Assembly (NCBI GenBank): GCA_964415255.1
Contig: CAYQAC010000101.1
Coordinates: forward strand, 1-19,533
Direction of reading: 5' to 3'
Source: JAHBVY01 sp964415255
Lineage (GTDB): Bacteria > Myxococcota_A > Polyangia > Polyangiales > Polyangiaceae
DNA: 19,533 bases
Position 1 is the stretch's first letter. Every line of letters begins with the position of its first letter. Under the pieces are notes generated by a model, which had not been told where the DNA came from, searched no databases, and was given only the letters and a program-made list of their open reading frames with translations. The position numbers were made by a program, and so were the translations under genes. Of this stretch, positions 8,801-15,206 are shown piece after piece.

Positions 8801-9033
8801 TGCAGGCCGCGGCCTTCGGTCGGCAAGGAGCGGAGCGCGTGCACCAGGCGGTCATGGAGGAGCCGCGCGAGCGCGTGGGGCGCCTCGCCGTCGTCGAGCG
8901 CCTCAACGCGCTTCAGCTCGCTCGTGATCTCTCGGAGCCGCGCTTCAAGACCACGGGTCAGCGGCGCTTCATACAGGCCTGGGTGAAGGGGCTTGGGCAT
9001 CTGGCTTCGGAGGTTGGCGTTCGGCTGGGTCAC
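5896..9033 (-). CDS. PLD nuclease - superfamily II helicase - DUF3427 protein
   Basis: A 1045-residue protein with three regions. Residues about 145-295 are a phospholipase-D-like nuclease domain with HAK (232-234) in RLHAKAWLF and IGSSNLS (249-255). Residues about 325-680 are a superfamily II helicase core: Walker A ATGTGKT (351-357), DEFH Walker B (444-447), TAT (470-472), NEGVDVP (621-627) and the arginine-finger motif QQLGRGLRR (646-654). Residues about 700-1045 fit the DUF3427 region that accompanies this pair. The family is found across bacteria, often near DNA-modification or defence genes, and is thought to act on DNA. No such partner genes are visible here. The start is uncertain: GTG at 9033 or ATG at 9000 (MPKPLHPGLYE, which resembles usual family N-termini). 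No ribosome binding site decides between them. Confidence 0.9.
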   Translation of the reverse strand: MTQPNANLRSQMPKPLHPGLYEAPLTRGLEARLREITSELKRVEALDDGEAPHALARLLHDRLVHALRSLPTEGRGLHQVRLVNRVLEVIRECAPQGGAEAEDEVSSPAQRLLAVLAATDTPAKPVLPARPEIPLASSDLLVNGRRDISIGPEVKRELASADRVDLLCSFLKWSGLRLVEAELRDLLLRRPGGLRVLTTAYMSATERRALDALAKMGAQVRVSYDTSRTRLHAKAWLFHRESGFSTACIGSSNLSAAAMLDGVEWNVRLSQIDNAPILNKFAATFQQYWADPDFRLYDRDEFHHAVQGQQQRAAAPLLRFDIEPRPHQAEILDDLTAERARGHWRNLVVAATGTGKTVVAALDYKRLRAELPRARLLFVAHRKEILQQSLDTFRVILRDGSYGELLVGGEHADRWEHVFASVQSLNDERLEALRKDHFDVVIVDEFHHAGARTYERLLSHLKPRALLGLTATPERADGKSILTWFDDRVASELRLWKALDQGLLSPFQYFGVGGAPDLSGVKWSGGRYVTRALSNVYTADHLFAKRVLQELHAKVNDLRKMRALGFCVDIAHAEFMAERFREAGIAAAAVSAHTPSAERDSRLGALRAGDLQILFSVDLFNEGVDVPDVDTVLFLRPTESATVFLQQLGRGLRRTPDKECLTVLDFIGGAHRRFRFDARFRAIVGGTRRSVEREVERGFPSLPSGCVIQLDRQSQAAVLQNLRHALDVGHRGMMEDLRQLVRERGEVSLPAFLHESGLELEDLYTNGWCWSRLRREAGVDPRPPSDLTPQLERALGRLLHVDDAWRLGGLCQLLSAPSPPQADPSEPLQRILYMLLGYVRDPLHQMQAAWDHLWAERGLKEELQVLLTLLSDRTRRVTYPLGARLSKLPLCVHGTYTLGEILAACDERDKNGGVKRIQTGVYYLRHLKTDLFFVTLEKSERHYSPTTRYNDYPISANVFHWETQSSCSEQTPTGRRYLTVGAGDHQALLFVRQRRQDDRGVTLPYTLLGPCSYRRHRGARPMQIEWELSRPMPAALYQELKLAAG

Positions 9034-9154
9034 GCGGCGAGGCCGGGTTAAGGCACCCTGGCGAGATGACAGGATAGAAGACAGATGAGCGCGTCGCGCC
9101 AGGGTTTCTTGGGGGTTCGCCCCCGGTTCACGTCAGCGGGCGTCCCCGCGACTC

Positions 9155-9180
9155 GCTCGAGCCGATCGGCTCGCTCGAGC
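9155..9180. promoter_or_regulatory. Nested palindromes between the divergent helicase and DKNYY genes
   Basis: The perfect 16-bp palindrome CGAGCCGATCGGCTCG occupies 9158-9173. An outer inverted pair, GCTCGAG (9155-9161) and CTCGAGC (9174-9180), surrounds it. It lies in the 185-nt divergent intergenic region, about 27 nt before the candidate -10 of the DKNYY gene, so it could be a regulator binding site. Confidence 0.4.
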
Positions 9181-9206
9181 GCTCGCATCCCGATCCCGAC
9201 CTGAGA

Positions 9207-9212
9207 GATAAT
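9207..9212 (+). promoter_or_regulatory. Candidate -10 element (GATAAT) for the DKNYY gene
   Basis: GATAAT matches the sigma-70 -10 consensus at five of six bases and ends 6 nt (CGACCC) before the GTG at 9219. It supports GTG 9219 as a leaderless start. No -35 is evident. Confidence 0.45.
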
Positions 9213-9218
9213 CGACCC

Positions 9219-10046
9219 GTGGAGATCCCAGAGGAGTTCACGCTGGAGCGCCAGCCTTCGAGCACACCGCCGAGCTTCTTCGGGCGAGCCGACCCCTACC
9301 TCCAGCTCCCTGACGATGAGCCGTTCACCTACTGGCTCCACGAGGGCAAGGTGATGTGGGGTCGCAGCCTGGTTCGAGGGGCCGATCCCGAGACGTTTCG
9401 ATATTTCCTCGGTGACTTCGGGAAGGACCGCCGCGCTTGTTACAAGCAGCTCTCACGGATCCGTGGCGCCGATTGCACGAGCTTCCGCGCGCTCAACTAC
9501 TGCTACGCTGCGGACAGTGAGCGTGTCTGGACGATCGCTGGGGAGGTGAAGGGCGCGCACCGTGCCAGCTTCGAGATCTGCGATGGGGGCGCGCGATCCT
9601 TATCCTCTGGTCGGCTGATTCCAACCGGCTACGCGCGCGACCGAGCGCAGGTCTACTATTACAACTTTGATGGGAAGCCGAACGTCGTGAAGCGAGCCGA
9701 CCCCGCCTCGTTCCGCTCCCTCGACGGTGTGTATGGCCTCGACGTCTCTCACGTCTTCTGCGAAATCGCGGTGCTGCCCGCCGCATCGCCACAGACGTGG
9801 CGAAGGTTGGATGGCGATCACAGCATCGACGCGGATCGCGTCTACTACTTCCATCGTCGCATCGTGGGGGCCGACGCGGCGACTTTCCGCGTCATCGCTG
9901 CGGAGGGGATCCGGCTCGCCGCGGATGCTCACGCGTTCTACAGGAATGGCGTCGAGGTGACGCGCGAAGAGCTCGACGCCGTGCTCGCGCAGGAGGCCGA
10001 GCTGGCGCGCAAGTTTCCGAAGCCAGCGGCTGAAGGCGACCGGTAG
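9219..10046 (+). CDS. DKNYY-repeat family protein
   Basis: A 275-residue protein with no signal peptide or membrane helix. It is built from about five degenerate repeats of the DKNYY type, in which a 'yakD...Vyy.g..i.GaDp.tFr.l' unit recurs: GKVMWGRSLVRGADPETFRYF, then DRRACYKQLSRIRGADCTSF, SERVWTIAGEVKGAHRASF, DRAQVYYYNFDGKPNVVKRADPASF (separate repeat units around residues 42-165) and ADRVYYFHRRIVGADAATF. DKNYY proteins are widespread and have no established biochemical role; the repeats may form a binding surface. A short charged helix (about 250-268) closes the protein. It is transcribed divergently from the helicase gene across a palindrome-bearing region. The GTG start is supported by GATAAT six bases upstream. 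The family call is fairly secure; the function is unknown. Confidence 0.75.
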   Translation: MEIPEEFTLERQPSSTPPSFFGRADPYLQLPDDEPFTYWLHEGKVMWGRSLVRGADPETFRYFLGDFGKDRRACYKQLSRIRGADCTSFRALNYCYAADSERVWTIAGEVKGAHRASFEICDGGARSLSSGRLIPTGYARDRAQVYYYNFDGKPNVVKRADPASFRSLDGVYGLDVSHVFCEIAVLPAASPQTWRRLDGDHSIDADRVYYFHRRIVGADAATFRVIAAEGIRLAADAHAFYRNGVEVTREELDAVLAQEAELARKFPKPAAEGDR

Positions 10047-10153
10047 CACTGCGTCAGGCGGCTGCGTCAGGTGCCAGGGCGCGCACGCCATTCCCATGAG
10101 GATGATGAGAACGCCCTTCTTGGCGTGAGGTGTTTGAGGTAGAGTCGCGGCTC

Positions 10154-10606
10154 ATGACGGTCACGCGGCGCGATCTCCTGCAGGCGTTCTTGGTCTTTGG
10201 TGGCGGAGCGGCGACGTTGTTCGCGGCCGGCTGCGGTGACGATGGCGATTCGGGCTCTGGGGGCCAGGTGGACTCTGGCGCGGACACCGGCGCAGACTCC
10301 GGAGCGGACGCTAGTGAGGACGCGAGCGTGACGCCTGACGCCGCCTCGGACACCGGCGTCGAGCCTTCCTGTGACGCGGTCGCCGTGACCATCGGCACGA
10401 ACCACGGCCACGCGCTCACGGTGCCGCCTGCAGACGTCGCGGAGGGTACGGCGCGCACCTATGATATCCGCGGGCGGAGCGGGCACCCTCACTCCCTGGT
10501 CGTCAGCTCAGCTGATTTCGCGCTGCTCGCGCGGGGAGAGACGGCCACCATCACGTCGTCGAACGACGACGGCCACACGCACGTCGTACGGCTCGTCTGC
10601 GGTTGA
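10154..10606 (+). CDS. Tat-exported His-rich lipoprotein, function unknown
   Basis: A 150-residue protein from the ATG at 10154. The N-terminus TRRDLLQAF is a twin-arginine motif, followed by a hydrophobic stretch and the lipobox FAAGC (Cys27), so it should leave the cytoplasm folded via Tat and be lipidated. Residues 28-70 are an Asp/Ser/Gly-rich linker. The domain at 72-150 is small and beta-rich, bracketed by Cys73 and Cys149, which could form a disulfide. It holds three His-x-His pairs: H84/H86 (NHGHAL), H111/H113 (GHPHSL) and H141/H143 (DGHTHVV), which suggests metal binding, perhaps copper or zinc (inference). Tat export fits a cofactor loaded in the cytoplasm. The frame continues upstream to a GTG at 10130, but the twin-Arg position favours 10154. 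TAGAGT lies 8 nt before that ATG. Confidence 0.7.
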   Translation: MTVTRRDLLQAFLVFGGGAATLFAAGCGDDGDSGSGGQVDSGADTGADSGADASEDASVTPDAASDTGVEPSCDAVAVTIGTNHGHALTVPPADVAEGTARTYDIRGRSGHPHSLVVSSADFALLARGETATITSSNDDGHTHVVRLVCG

Positions 10607-10623
10607 GGCGCCGTGTGGTTGAG

Positions 10624-10657
10624 GCGCAGTGCTGTGCTGCGCAGTGCTGTGCTGCGC
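10624..10657. repeat. 15-bp tandem repeat, two copies plus a partial
   Basis: GCGCAGTGCTGTGCT occurs at 10624-10638 and 10639-10653, followed by GCGC. Each junction can also fold as GCGCAG-7 nt-CTGCGC. It sits between the convergent genes ending at 10606 and 10753, without a T-run, so it is only a weak terminator candidate. Confidence 0.6.
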
Positions 10658-10752
10658 CGGGCGGTCATCTCGCGCTGCTCAGGGTGGTCAGGGTAGTGAA
10701 CGATTGGGTGCGCTGCCCGCGGCACTCAACGCGCCTGGTCATGATGCCGGCG

Positions 10753-11514
10753 CTACGGGGGCAGCAGCCGCTCAAGCGCTAGGCGATCGACGGTGAGGAC
10801 CATGAACTCGTCGTACTGGTGCTCGGCTAGCGTGAAGCGCAGATCTTGCCAGGCCCAGCTGGCCTCGCCCGGCAAGAACAGCGAGTGCGTGCGTGGGTAG
10901 GGGTGGCCGTCGTGGTAGTCGACGTTGACCATCAGCGGTGACTCCTGACCGGGCCCCACTGATTTGTGGCTGTGGCTCACGAAGGTGAAGTCGACCATGT
11001 CGTGGAGGCGGACGCGCTCCCCGCGTTGGACCCTGACCCGCTCGGTTGCCAGCGCGCGGCTGGTGATGCGATGCACGGAGAGCTGGGCGACCTTACCGTC
11101 GGTGTCGTGGAGCTCGATCTTCAGATCGTCTAGCCACGCGACGGGGGACCCGTCATAGCCCGCAGGCAGCTTGGTGAGCGTGACCACCTCCCCACGGACT
11201 GTGATCCTGACGGTCGCGCCGCTGCCGCCTGGGTACGCTGCTAGGTCATCGGGCGCGGGCTCAATGTGCTCGATCATGATGTCTTCGACGACCAGCGAGG
11301 TGCCGTCAGGCAGCTCGATAGCCGCGCCTAGTGCGACGGGGTGCGTCGCGACGGCCGTCTCTGCCGCGCGCGTGGGGGTGGACGATGACGGCGGAGCATC
11401 GTGCGTCGCTTGGTTCGTTTGACTTACTAGCGCGCCACCGCAGCTGACCATGAGCGCGCCGGCGAGGGCGGCTCGTCGGCTACGAGCGCAGATGAGGCAG
11501 CGTGAGAGCAACAT
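10753..11514 (-). CDS. Hypothetical secreted lipoprotein
   Basis: A 253-residue protein I do not recognise. The basic N-terminus (CARSRRAAL) and hydrophobic core end in MVSC (Cys25), consistent with a lipoprotein signal. A Thr/Ser/Ala-rich linker runs to about residue 58. The remainder is beta-rich and contains several His (VDFTFVSHSHKSVGPG, NVDYHDGHPYPRTHS). A paired HSH and HDGH could bind a metal, but no known family motif is evident. The ATG at 11514 is preceded by an AT-rich GTTTAAG, a possible -10, and by no Shine-Dalgarno. It is convergent with the Tat lipoprotein gene, and a 380-nt region separates it from the divergent large secreted-protein operon. Confidence 0.65.
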   Translation of the reverse strand: MLLSRCLICARSRRAALAGALMVSCGGALVSQTNQATHDAPPSSSTPTRAAETAVATHPVALGAAIELPDGTSLVVEDIMIEHIEPAPDDLAAYPGGSGATVRITVRGEVVTLTKLPAGYDGSPVAWLDDLKIELHDTDGKVAQLSVHRITSRALATERVRVQRGERVRLHDMVDFTFVSHSHKSVGPGQESPLMVNVDYHDGHPYPRTHSLFLPGEASWAWQDLRFTLAEHQYDEFMVLTVDRLALERLLPP

Positions 11515-11894
11515 GGTCGCCTTAAACCCTTCCAGAGCTTGCGCCGCGCCAAGCTACTACCTGAGGCCCCCTTGGCTCCACAGGCGCCGCCGCTGCGAGT
11601 CAGCGTACGGGAGGACCAGCCAGCGTCTAGCTTCCCATGACTTTGGAGGACCATGGCCTCAAAAAGCTATCACCTGGGTCGGGCTCGTGGGTCGCCGGCA
11701 GGCGGGGGCGGCTAGGGCTGAGGTAGGGTATTGGCGTATTTCCTGGCGGACATCGAAACGGGTCTAGGTGGCGGAGCCGATGCGACCTACCCTGGGCCGG
11801 GCTACGCCAGACGCAGCGCTTGGGTGTGGTCGGGTAGTGGCGGATCCACGAGGGTTATCAGGGTGGGGCTGATGCACGGAGAGATGGAGAGAAG
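11515..11894. other. 380-nt divergent intergenic region
   Basis: It lies between the lipoprotein gene starting at 11514 (-) and the large secreted-protein gene starting at 11895 (+). It must hold both promoters. I find no convincing -35/-10 pair for the plus-strand operon, no palindrome of note and no credible ORF. Only the ribosome binding site at its right end is clear. Confidence 0.6.
11878..11891 (+). promoter_or_regulatory. Purine-rich ribosome binding site
   Basis: GGAGAG occurs twice (11878-11883 and 11886-11891) before the ATG at 11895. This identifies the start and contrasts with the Shine-Dalgarno-less genes elsewhere in the window. Confidence 0.6.
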
Positions 11895-12967
11895 ATGAGC
11901 TGGAAGCTAGGACGAGGGCTGCCACGGGTGGTGGTGGTGGCGTGTGGGTTGGGGGCGCTGGGCGTGGGGACGACGAGCCGTACGGGCAACGCGCAGACGG
12001 TGCCGCTCGTGAGTGGCAAGCGGGTGGTCTCGCCACCCGACCACTGCAAGTGGACGGCGTCGCTCCCCGCGCTGCCAGCCGCGTGCAATGGGAAAGCGCC
12101 CACGTTGGCCAACTGCGTGGACTCCACCTACATCAAGGGCGCTTGTGGCAGCACCCCGGCGGTCAAGAATAGCTACTGTCAGAAGCTCTTGCTCGAGGAC
12201 TTCTGCAGTGCCGGCAACACCTTCGAAGAGCTGGTGAGCGCCGGCGCTGGGCTCGCCGCGACCGCGCTCGATCCATCCGCGCAGCTGTACGAAGCGCCGC
12301 GCGCTGGCAAGCGCGGTCGTCAGGTGCCCGCGGGCATCCCCGGCGCGATGAGGCCCGCGGGTCTCGTCGCTAGCTACGACGGGATTTCGCAGCACAGCGG
12401 CGCGCTGCAGGCGGGCGCCTGGGATTTCACCCTGAACAGCAAGGGCACGTTCGAGACCACCGTCGCGCCGATCTGGATCGCCAAGTACAACACGGTGAGG
12501 CCGCAGGTGGTGCAAGCCCATCGCAACTTCGTCGCCACCGGGGCGAGCGCCGTGCCAGGCTCGCTCTTGACGATCCTCGCCGGTCCATACACGCCGTGGG
12601 TTGGCAATGGCTCTGCGACCCCCGCCAACCTCATCGTCAATTCGTGTGGAGAGTACACGTATCAACGCTGGTATGACGTCGTGCGCTTCCGCGACGCCGC
12701 GCGTTCGCTCGGCCGCGATTACCGCGCCATCTATGAGCTCGCGACCAACCCCAGCTCGCCCGTCTACATCGAGAAGGCGACGCTCGGTCAGTTCGGTAGC
12801 GGTACCATCCCCAAGGCCTGGCCTCAGCGCAAGGAGCTGCCGCGCAACATCTTCTTCACGGCGCGCCCCTCGCTTTGGCACAACGTTCCGGAGGCGAAGA
12901 AGAACGCCATCCTGCAGCGCTGGGAGAGGTTCAACACGAAGCGCACCAAGGTAGACCGAGGCAAAAC
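11895..12967 (+). CDS. Large secreted Cys-containing protein, N-terminal part (runs into an assembly gap)
   Basis: The first 357 codons of a large secreted protein that I do not recognise. Residues 1-33 are a Sec signal peptide with probable cleavage near TGNAQ; there is no lipobox. Mature-region features are several Cys residues (DHCKW, AACNGKAPTLANCVDS, GACGS, SYCQKLLLEDFCSAG), suggesting disulfides outside the cytoplasm, and an aromatic-rich section (WIAKYNTVRP, YTYQRWYDVVRFRDAARSLG) followed by RNIFFTARPSLWHNVPEAKK. The frame runs into ten N at 12968 and continues in another frame after the gap, so this is one gene broken by assembly. The start is the ATG at 11895 with a strong purine-rich ribosome binding site. 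It is the first gene of a probable operon with the HEAT/lipid-transfer-like protein at 15203. Confidence 0.7.
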
Positions 12968-12977
12968 NNNNNNNNNN
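12968..12977. other. Assembly gap (10 N)
   Basis: Exactly ten N within the large secreted-protein gene; the reading frame changes across it. Confidence 0.98.
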
Positions 12978-13671
12978 CGTCCCGATCCGCTTGACGGGGC
13001 TGACGAGCACGAAGCGCTTCGAGCTCCATCGCCAGCTGCGCAACAAGATAGAAGCCGCGTACCAGCCCTCTGACGGCGCCTTCGAGCAAGCACAGGTCCG
13101 GCAGGATAGGTACGCCACCCTAGTGATCCAGCGCGAGCGCGTCGCAGAGGCGTTGGCTTGTGCGAACGAGCCGGCCCTCTGCTGCCCAGTACCCCCCGCG
13201 CCGGTGACCAGCGGCACCAAGGTGCAGATCATCAGCAAGGCGAAGGGGTGGATTTACAGCAACCCGGATCCGACCCGCGCGCTGTTGGCTGAGAATCGCA
13301 TTCGATACTTCGACTATTCCAATGAATTCAACATGCTGGAGCAGATCGCGGTGCAGCAGCAGCTCCGCGTCGTCGGTGGCGTGCTGAACGGCGTGGATGG
13401 CAAGCTGCCCGCTGGGGGCGCGGTGCGCAGCAGCACCTTCTCCCCGCCGCCCACACCGAGCGCCAGCACGATCGGCAAGGGGAACCCAGGCGCCAAGCAA
13501 ATGGCCGGGATAGACCTGGGCTCGATGACGAGAACGAAGCCGATTGGCGGACTCGGGCTCAGTGAGGTCAACGCTGCCGGCCTCAACTGCCTCGACGCAT
13601 GGAAAGCCCAGAAGGCGACGCTCCAGATCGGGCTGAACACCATCAACTCGCGGCTCTCCTCCATTGTGTAG
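12978..13671 (+). CDS. Large secreted protein, middle part
   Basis: The frame is open from the gap edge (VPIRLTGLTSTKRFELHRQ) to a TAG at 13669-13671. It begins helical and charged (RNKIEAAYQPSDGAFEQAQVR), with a Cys cluster ACANEPALCCPVPP, then a Gly/Pro/Ser-rich stretch and a final LNTINSRLSSIV. No domain is recognised. It continues the gene from 11895; a separate gene is unlikely because there is no start signal and the composition matches. The TAG lies only 20 nt before the next gap, in a locally AT-rich stretch (GTTATAACGG), so it may be an error near a contig end rather than a true stop. If it is true, the sequence after 13702 would be a second gene whose start is lost in the gap. Confidence 0.65.
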
Positions 13672-13691
13672 TTATAACGGACAACCGTATG

Positions 13692-13701
13692 NNNNNNNNN
13701 N
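13692..13701. other. Assembly gap (10 N)
   Basis: Exactly ten N, 20 nt after an in-frame TAG. The left flank is unusually AT-rich and carries a small hairpin, ACGG-ACAA-CCGT (13677-13688). Confidence 0.98.
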
Positions 13702-15206
13702 CCGACCCGGGGGGCGTGGGCGGCAACATCTGCGATTGGTCCTACGAGAAGTTCGCGGGGGAGGTGCTCAGCTTCGGCGAGGAGGACATGCAGGCTGACT
13801 TCAGCCTCTGCAACGCCGCAACAGGCGGTAACTTCCAGGAGGTGCGTAATCAGAGCCTTCAGAAGAAGGTCTGGCCCTGCGAGCTCCGGCAGGACTTCGG
13901 CATCGACCAGCGCAGCGCGGCCTACTACTTCGACATCCGCGGCGATCAAGTCGCGCGGTTCGCTTGTGAGAAGGAGCGCGTGAAGGAGAACCTCGCTGAC
14001 TACCTCAAGAGCTGGCGCGAGGTCACCAAGAACATCCCGGTGCGCGAGACGTGGGTCGGCGAGAGCGCCGGCGACAAATGGCAGATCGGCAAGAAGAGCA
14101 CCTTCGGCGCGCGCCTCGAGTATGGCGTCGGCTGGTACGTGAAGGGCGGCGCCGGCGGCAAGCGCACCGGCGACAACGCGTGGTGCAAGCCGATCGGCGA
14201 GGGTTCGCTCACCGCGAAGGCGGCGCTCGACTTCTTTGGCAAGGAGCTGACGGTGGTCGACGCCGCGGTGGTGCAGACCACCAAGGAGGCCGAGGCGACC
14301 TTCCGTGCGCACGCGATGTACCGCGATTTCAACAAGCTGAGCAAGACCGAGCTGACCCCGCTGTTCCCGAAGATTGACGCCAAGCTCACAGAGCCACGCA
14401 CCTTCCCGCTTAGCCAGAAACTGATCGGCAAAGTGAGCTATTCGATGGGGTTCTCGGTGGGGCCGGCGGTCATCACCGTCACGTTCGGCGTGCAGGCGAT
14501 GGCCGGCCTCGAGCTCAAGGCGCTGGGGCGCCCGAGCGCCACCCAATGCGATTCGCCGCCGGGCAACAGTGAGACCTTGAGCTACAACTTCTCGACCGGC
14601 GTCGAGTTCGAGCCGTTCGCGCAGGCGGACGTGTTCGCGCAGGCGGCGCTCGAGCTTGGCATCGCGCGCGGCGGTGTGCGCGTCAACGTAACGTTGCTGC
14701 GCTTGGGGCTGCCGACAGGGGCCGCCGCCGAGATCGAGAAGGGCACCGAGATGAGCTTGCGCACGGGGAGCTCGCTCGCCGTGCGCGCGCTGTCAGGTTC
14801 AATCTCGGCCTTCGTCGAAGTGGGCATCTGTCCCTTGTGCGGTGACCGCGAGGCGACGTTGTTCTCGTGGCGGGGGCTGCGTCAGGACATCCCCTTGTGG
14901 GGCAGGAGAGCCGGGCCGTTCCCGGTCAAGGTGGCCACGTTGTTCGCTGATTCGAACGTCACCGACGCCAACGTCGAGTGCATCAACAAGCAGAACACGG
15001 GGTCGCTCAACGCCTCCGGGATCATGTTGGTGGGCAACACACCCGCGACGAGCGTGCCAATCGACCGTTGGTGGTGTCTGAGGACGATGCACGACAAGAA
15101 CGCCTGCATCCCCTACGGCAACGCCAAGACGCTGCCTCAAGACTCGAAGGCGGCGGGGCGAGCGTGTGCTCCGTTGTACACGCCGCTCGTCGGTTCGCAA
15201 CGGTGA
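13702..15206 (+). CDS. Large secreted protein, C-terminal part
   Basis: About 500 codons open from the gap edge (DPGGVGGNICDWSYEKFAGE) to TGA at 15204-15206. The first 160 residues are polar with scattered Cys (ICDW, LCNAATGGNF, PCELRQDFG, ACEKERVKEN). The middle is beta-rich with alternating hydrophobic residues, for example LIGKVSYSMGFSVGPAVITV and ELGIARGGVRVNVTLLRLGL, and could form amphipathic beta-strands. The last 100 residues are again Cys-bearing (VGICPLCGDREA, NVECINKQ, RWWCLRTMHDKNACIP). No known family is recognised. The stop overlaps the GTG start of the next gene as GTGA, strong evidence for translational coupling. It most likely belongs to the same polypeptide as 11895-13671, in total more than 1,090 residues. 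Confidence 0.7.
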
